Positions 61,076 to 64,000 of a DNA stretch of 64,000 nucleotides are shown here, piece by piece (the stretch's first letter is position 1; each line of letters starts with the position of its first letter). A program made the position numbers and the translations under genes. Where the stretch lies: positions 1 through 64,000 of the forward strand of contig JAACPJ010000004.1 in the NCBI GenBank assembly GCA_009995455.1, in the 5' to 3' direction. The notes beneath the pieces were generated by a model. It made no database searches and was not told the DNA's origin. It was given only the letters and a program-made list of their open reading frames with translations. The DNA comes from a bacterium. Lineage in GTDB: Bacteria > Patescibacteriota > Gracilibacteria > UBA4473.

Positions 61076-61408
61076 ATGACGGCTCCTATTTCCCGTTCTC
61101 AATTACAAAAAACTATTGCTTTAATGGTAAAACAAACCGAGCTATTCCCAGATTCTATTAATCAAAAAGCTCAAGATCTAAACCAAGAAGATTTAGAAAA
61201 ACTGACCATAACGCTTCATGTAGCGCAAAAAGAAGTACAAAATTTAGATTCTTACCAAAGCGAAAAGCTGGAAAAAAGTTTAAAACGATATTTTGATGGC
61301 AAAAAACGAATCTATCTTAAAACACATGGGGCCTGGATGGCGCGTCAAGAGGCCAAACAGGAAGCGCAAGAAACTTTGTTTGAAGACGCCCTCTTAGAAC
61401 AAATCTAA
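61076..61408 (+). CDS. Small helical protein, unknown function
   Basis: 110 residues from ATG 61076, which overlaps nothing and follows the DHH gene's stop by one base. All helical, Gln/Glu/Lys-rich (QKAQDLNQEDLEKLTITLHV, WMARQEAKQEAQETLFED). No family recognised. Its stop shares one base with the next start, so it is coupled to it. Confidence 0.7.
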   Translation: MTAPISRSQLQKTIALMVKQTELFPDSINQKAQDLNQEDLEKLTITLHVAQKEVQNLDSYQSEKLEKSLKRYFDGKKRIYLKTHGAWMARQEAKQEAQETLFEDALLEQI

Positions 61409-61974
61409 TGTCTTTGGGAGCATCTACCGGCCCCGAATCAAGCCAAGCTCGATTTGGAACGCTTGAGTATTATCAAGAAGCTTTAAACTCTGAAACAACG
61501 TGGCGTCGGCTCGATGCGGCTCGAAGCTTAGCCGATAAAGCGGCCGAAAATTTTGAACGAGTGTTAAAAGAAGATTATCAAACGACCCTTGGAGTTGAGG
61601 CCGATGATCAAGATTATGACGAAATGATGATTGCTGAAGTTCAAGCTGAATGCGAAAGCTTGTATGAAAAAATACTAAGAGATTTACAAACCTCCGAGCC
61701 AAATGATGCTAACCGTGCTAAAGGTTATACGGGTGGTTACATGTCACCCGTGATTGGACTCTTTAAAATTGCCACCTTAGATAGCACCGACCCGTTTTTA
61801 GACATTGCGGTTATGGAAGAATTTACCCTACAAGATGCCGCCCAAAGCACTACTGATGGGGTTTTTGATAAATACGGCTTTGATATTGATAATGCCCTTG
61901 AAAGAGAAATGGCCATTCGAGCCATTATGTCCGAAGCAGATACAACCCTCTATAATTCCGAAGTGCGCACTTAA
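61408..61974 (+). CDS. Acidic cytoplasmic protein, unknown function
   Basis: A 188-residue acidic protein without a signal peptide. Helical N-terminal half (TWRRLDAARSLADKAAENFERV region), then TGGYMSPVIGLFKIATLD and a helical end. Third gene of the DHH unit; its last four bases overlap the end of the convergent cupredoxin gene. No family recognised. Confidence 0.68.
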   Translation: MSLGASTGPESSQARFGTLEYYQEALNSETTWRRLDAARSLADKAAENFERVLKEDYQTTLGVEADDQDYDEMMIAEVQAECESLYEKILRDLQTSEPNDANRAKGYTGGYMSPVIGLFKIATLDSTDPFLDIAVMEEFTLQDAAQSTTDGVFDKYGFDIDNALEREMAIRAIMSEADTTLYNSEVRT

Positions 61975-62630
61975 CGACGACTAACGCCACCAACAAAAAA
62001 CAAACCTCCCAAGACCGCTAACACAACTAAGTAAGTAAGCCAGGAGTCACCACCAGCCGTCGGCAAACTTTGATTACTACTCGCCGCTCGGGCGATAGTT
62101 TGCGTTGGTGGAGCGGTGTTTATCGTTCGGTTGTTGACCACCGGCGTGGGATTTGACGGTGGCGTTACCACAGGTGCTGGCGTCGGTTGAGAGACGGGTG
62201 CCGATTGTACCGGTTCTTCCAATTGGGGTAAATCGACCGTTTCAGAAATATCTTCAGCCGCGAAATCATCCCCTGTTCCAAATAAATCAGAGAAATTAAC
62301 GGCTCCTGCACTTTCCTCTTTTACGCTCACTGCGGCCACTCGAATCGTTCCCGTCATAGAGGGATGTAATTCACAAATATAATCAAAGTTCCCCGCCTGA
62401 TTAAAGACAAATTCATAAGTTTGGTTCGGGGCTAAGGTAGAACTGTTACCAAAAGCACCTTTAATAAGATGATCGGTTGTATCACGATTAATCCAACGCA
62501 CCGTATCCCCCTGGTTAATATCAACCACTGCAGGCGTAAATCGCATTTCACTAATATCAATCTCTTGAGTCGCAGCAGAAGCCCAATTAAAAATCGCTAT
62601 TCCAAACACCAGAAGTCCTAATTTCTTCAT
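61971..62630 (-). CDS. Surface-anchored cupredoxin with LPTAG sorting signal
   Basis: A 219-residue protein. Signal peptide (LGLLVFGIAIFNWASA), then a plastocyanin/amicyanin-like domain (about 20-105). Copper ligands are visible: His in TTDHLI, then Cys, His and Met in YICELHPSMTG, giving the complete type 1 set. A Pro/Thr/Val linker follows, then LPTAG (189-193), a hydrophobic helix and SRR. So a blue-copper electron carrier fixed at the cell surface. It could serve the redox cluster at 40438-44749, but nothing links them directly. Confidence 0.88.
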   Translation of the reverse strand: MKKLGLLVFGIAIFNWASAATQEIDISEMRFTPAVVDINQGDTVRWINRDTTDHLIKGAFGNSSTLAPNQTYEFVFNQAGNFDYICELHPSMTGTIRVAAVSVKEESAGAVNFSDLFGTGDDFAAEDISETVDLPQLEEPVQSAPVSQPTPAPVVTPPSNPTPVVNNRTINTAPPTQTIARAASSNQSLPTAGGDSWLTYLVVLAVLGGLFFVGGVSRR

Positions 62631-62735
62631 CTCATTGATTGTGTTTTAAAAAGCGCTAAGAGTCAAACCAGCCCGGCTTTACAATAAGAGCTAAATTGGG
62701 AATAATTATGAAAAATATCCTTTCCTCATTTCTGT

Positions 62736-63344
62736 ATGAAAAACCCCGTTAGTGCTTTAATCAAAGATCAAATTCAAGCCCAATTTTACGCTCAAGCCGC
62801 CAAAAAACTAAATTTAGATCTTGGTCAAAGCCAAGACTTAGTGGTCAAAGCCTTACCAACCTTAATTAAGGGCATGGCCATTAACACCCAAAGTAAAAAC
62901 GGGGCCAAAGATCTATTTGGGGCTCTAACACAAAAAAAGCATGACGGAAATATTTTAGATTCAAACCAAGATTTTTTTGCCGATTCAAATTTAGATGAAG
63001 GGGATAAAATTTTAAAACACATCCTCGGTGACACCCGTGACGATATTGCCGCCGCCTTAGCCTTCGAAACCAAGACCGACACTCATACCGCAAAAAAAAC
63101 TTTAGCGGCCCTTTCACCGCTCGTAATGGGTGCTCTGGGGAAAGCGGTTCAGTCCAAAAAACTAAACGCCGACCAAGTCAGCAGTATTTTAAATATCGCT
63201 TTAAAAGAAAAAGATTTTGCCAAAGCTGGAAATCGAATTGCCCTGCTTATGCTCGATAAAAATAATAATGGTCAATACAAAGACGACTTATTTGAAATGG
63301 GCAAAGTATGGCTGAGCAAATTGCTGAGCAAAAAGAAGAAATGA
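62736..63344 (+). CDS. DUF937-like protein
   Basis: A 202-residue helical protein without signal peptide. LNLDLGQSQDLVVKALPTLIKGM, GDKILKHILGD and LAALSPLVMGALGKAV fit the DUF937/YidB pattern of two similar helical halves. A calcium-loop-like DKNNNGQYKDDLFE near the end is extra. Role unknown. A 14-codon out-of-frame ATG frame (from 62709) ends over the start; significance unclear. Confidence 0.68.
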   Translation: MKNPVSALIKDQIQAQFYAQAAKKLNLDLGQSQDLVVKALPTLIKGMAINTQSKNGAKDLFGALTQKKHDGNILDSNQDFFADSNLDEGDKILKHILGDTRDDIAAALAFETKTDTHTAKKTLAALSPLVMGALGKAVQSKKLNADQVSSILNIALKEKDFAKAGNRIALLMLDKNNNGQYKDDLFEMGKVWLSKLLSKKKK

Positions 63345-63381
63345 AATTCAGCTCATTAGGCTTTTAAAATAAGGATAAATC

Positions 63382-63390
63382 TGGTACAAT
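63382..63390 (+). promoter_or_regulatory. Extended -10 promoter of the SnoaL-like gene
   Basis: TGGTACAAT (TG, one base, TACAAT) 27 bases before ATG 63418; the -35 is weak. Confidence 0.5.
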
Positions 63391-63417
63391 GCTTAGATTT
63401 ATTTCTGAAACTTTAAA

Positions 63418-63924
63418 ATGCATCAACAAGTACAACAATGGGTTAAGGTGAGTGCTAATTTAAAAAAGAACTTAGAAATTTGGGTTGAAGCAAACCAGCA
63501 ATTAGACGTCGAAAAAATTACCGAACTCTACCATCCAAAAGCTCGAGTTTTTCCAGCTTATGGATCTTTAAAAGTTGGACATGCTGAAATCAAAGAAGCT
63601 ATTTCAAAGATTCGTTTAGAAAAACTCACGTTAAATTATGGATCACTTTCTTACAATACTGACGAAAATATTGTCGAAGGTGAGTACGAATATCAACTAC
63701 AGCACGGTGAAGTGCGAAATGTGAATTTTGCGATGAAGTTTGATTCTAAAAATCTAATCGTTGAACACGCTTCAGCCCCTGTTAAAGCGGGTAAATGGAA
63801 GCTCAAAAATGAAGTTTCAATTTGTACTTTACTTACCGCAGCCACGGTGCAATCAGTTCTAAAAAAATCTGAAAACACGACAAGTTTTATGAATTTTACG
63901 CAAAAACTAAAACCAAAGAAATAA
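63418..63924 (+). CDS. SnoaL/NTF2-like protein
   Basis: A 168-residue protein. WVEANQQLDVEKITELYHPKARVF, then VGHAEIKEAISKI and strands EGEYEYQLQHGEVRNVNFAMKF fit the cone-shaped NTF2-like fold used by SnoaL-type enzymes and by DUF4440-like proteins. A basic C-terminal helix (LKKSENTT ... QKLKPKK) is added. Catalytic residues cannot be assigned. Monocistronic by appearance. The remaining 76 bases of the window hold nothing recognisable. Confidence 0.65.
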   Translation: MHQQVQQWVKVSANLKKNLEIWVEANQQLDVEKITELYHPKARVFPAYGSLKVGHAEIKEAISKIRLEKLTLNYGSLSYNTDENIVEGEYEYQLQHGEVRNVNFAMKFDSKNLIVEHASAPVKAGKWKLKNEVSICTLLTAATVQSVLKKSENTTSFMNFTQKLKPKK

Positions 63925-64000
63925 CGAAAAAAGTAGCCAAAACAAGTAAAAACACGGCCGAGACGATCAAAATCGAATAGTCGTAAATAGAAGGATAAGA

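Noticed and set aside
62709-62753. 14-codon frame overlapping the start of the DUF937-like gene as a leader peptide
   Set aside because: No run of a regulatory amino acid and no attenuator hairpin after it; probably chance.
1-64000. Alternative genetic code with UGA as glycine (Gracilibacteria/Absconditabacteria)
   Set aside because: No in-frame TGA appears inside the conserved genes, and TGA ends the PhnA-like gene at 41287-41289, so the standard code is used.

Overview
The window looks like chromosome of a candidate-phyla-radiation bacterium (Patescibacteria), possibly Peregrinibacteria-like. This is inferred from gene content and style: AT-rich DNA, very large secreted proteins of unknown function, type IV pilus retraction ATPases, few recognisable Shine-Dalgarno sites, many one- to four-base gene overlaps, and housekeeping genes scattered among surface-protein genes. 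The conserved genes (secA, purF, purM, eno, galU) read through without in-frame TGA, and TGA ends at least one gene (41287-41289), so the standard bacterial code applies. No rRNA, CRISPR array, transposase, integrase or phage structural cassette was seen.

Layout. 1-2153 (minus): the start of a repetitive tail-fibre-like secreted protein running off the left edge. 2566-4708 (minus): two tandem PilT-type ATPases with their own promoter. 4776-9007: a TrhO-type tRNA hydroxylase, a small anchored protein and secA. 9697-24407 (minus): a 14.7 kb operon of four exported proteins headed by a 3559-residue surface protein. 24554-28286: a small unknown, a glycosyltransferase, tRNA-His, a TPR protein and another small unknown. 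28541-28722: a small two-helix membrane gene that seems broken by two indels. 28863-32706: purF, a polysaccharide-copolymerase-like membrane protein, purM and a ribosome hibernation factor, then a strong terminator. 32781-35150 (minus): an anchored surface protein, recO and ftsX. 35325-38221: a small membrane protein with its own promoter and terminator, tRNA-Glu, a flippase and a DUF3298-type lipoprotein. 38473-44749: tRNA-Pro, a DUF3352-like protein, msrA, a PhnA-like protein, an SbtA-like bicarbonate transporter, apbE and an FMN-reductase/ferric-reductase-like fusion. 44754-45907: a repeat protein and tRNA-Ser. 46068-54301: a 1938-residue secreted protein with C-terminal M15 peptidase and class 3 lipase domains, an ankyrin lipoprotein and a degenerate M16-like protein. 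54351-58776 (minus): trxA, TPR protein, galU, membrane protein, eno, LysE-type exporter. 58824-63924: two anchored surface proteins (one a cupredoxin), a DHH phosphoesterase and small unknowns.

Two signals stand out. First, tRNA-Glu, tRNA-Ser and (more weakly) tRNA-Pro are each followed by a terminator hairpin and then a second copy of their own T-arm, split in the T-loop by about 76-84 bp of other sequence. This looks like remnants of a tRNA-targeting element. Second, the giant peptidase-lipase protein followed at once by an ankyrin lipoprotein has the layout of a secreted toxin with its immunity protein. A set of exported proteins with LPxAG-like C-terminal sorting signals and a flavin/methionine-sulfoxide redox cluster are further points of interest. 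All functions are inferred from reading the sequence; no database search was run.
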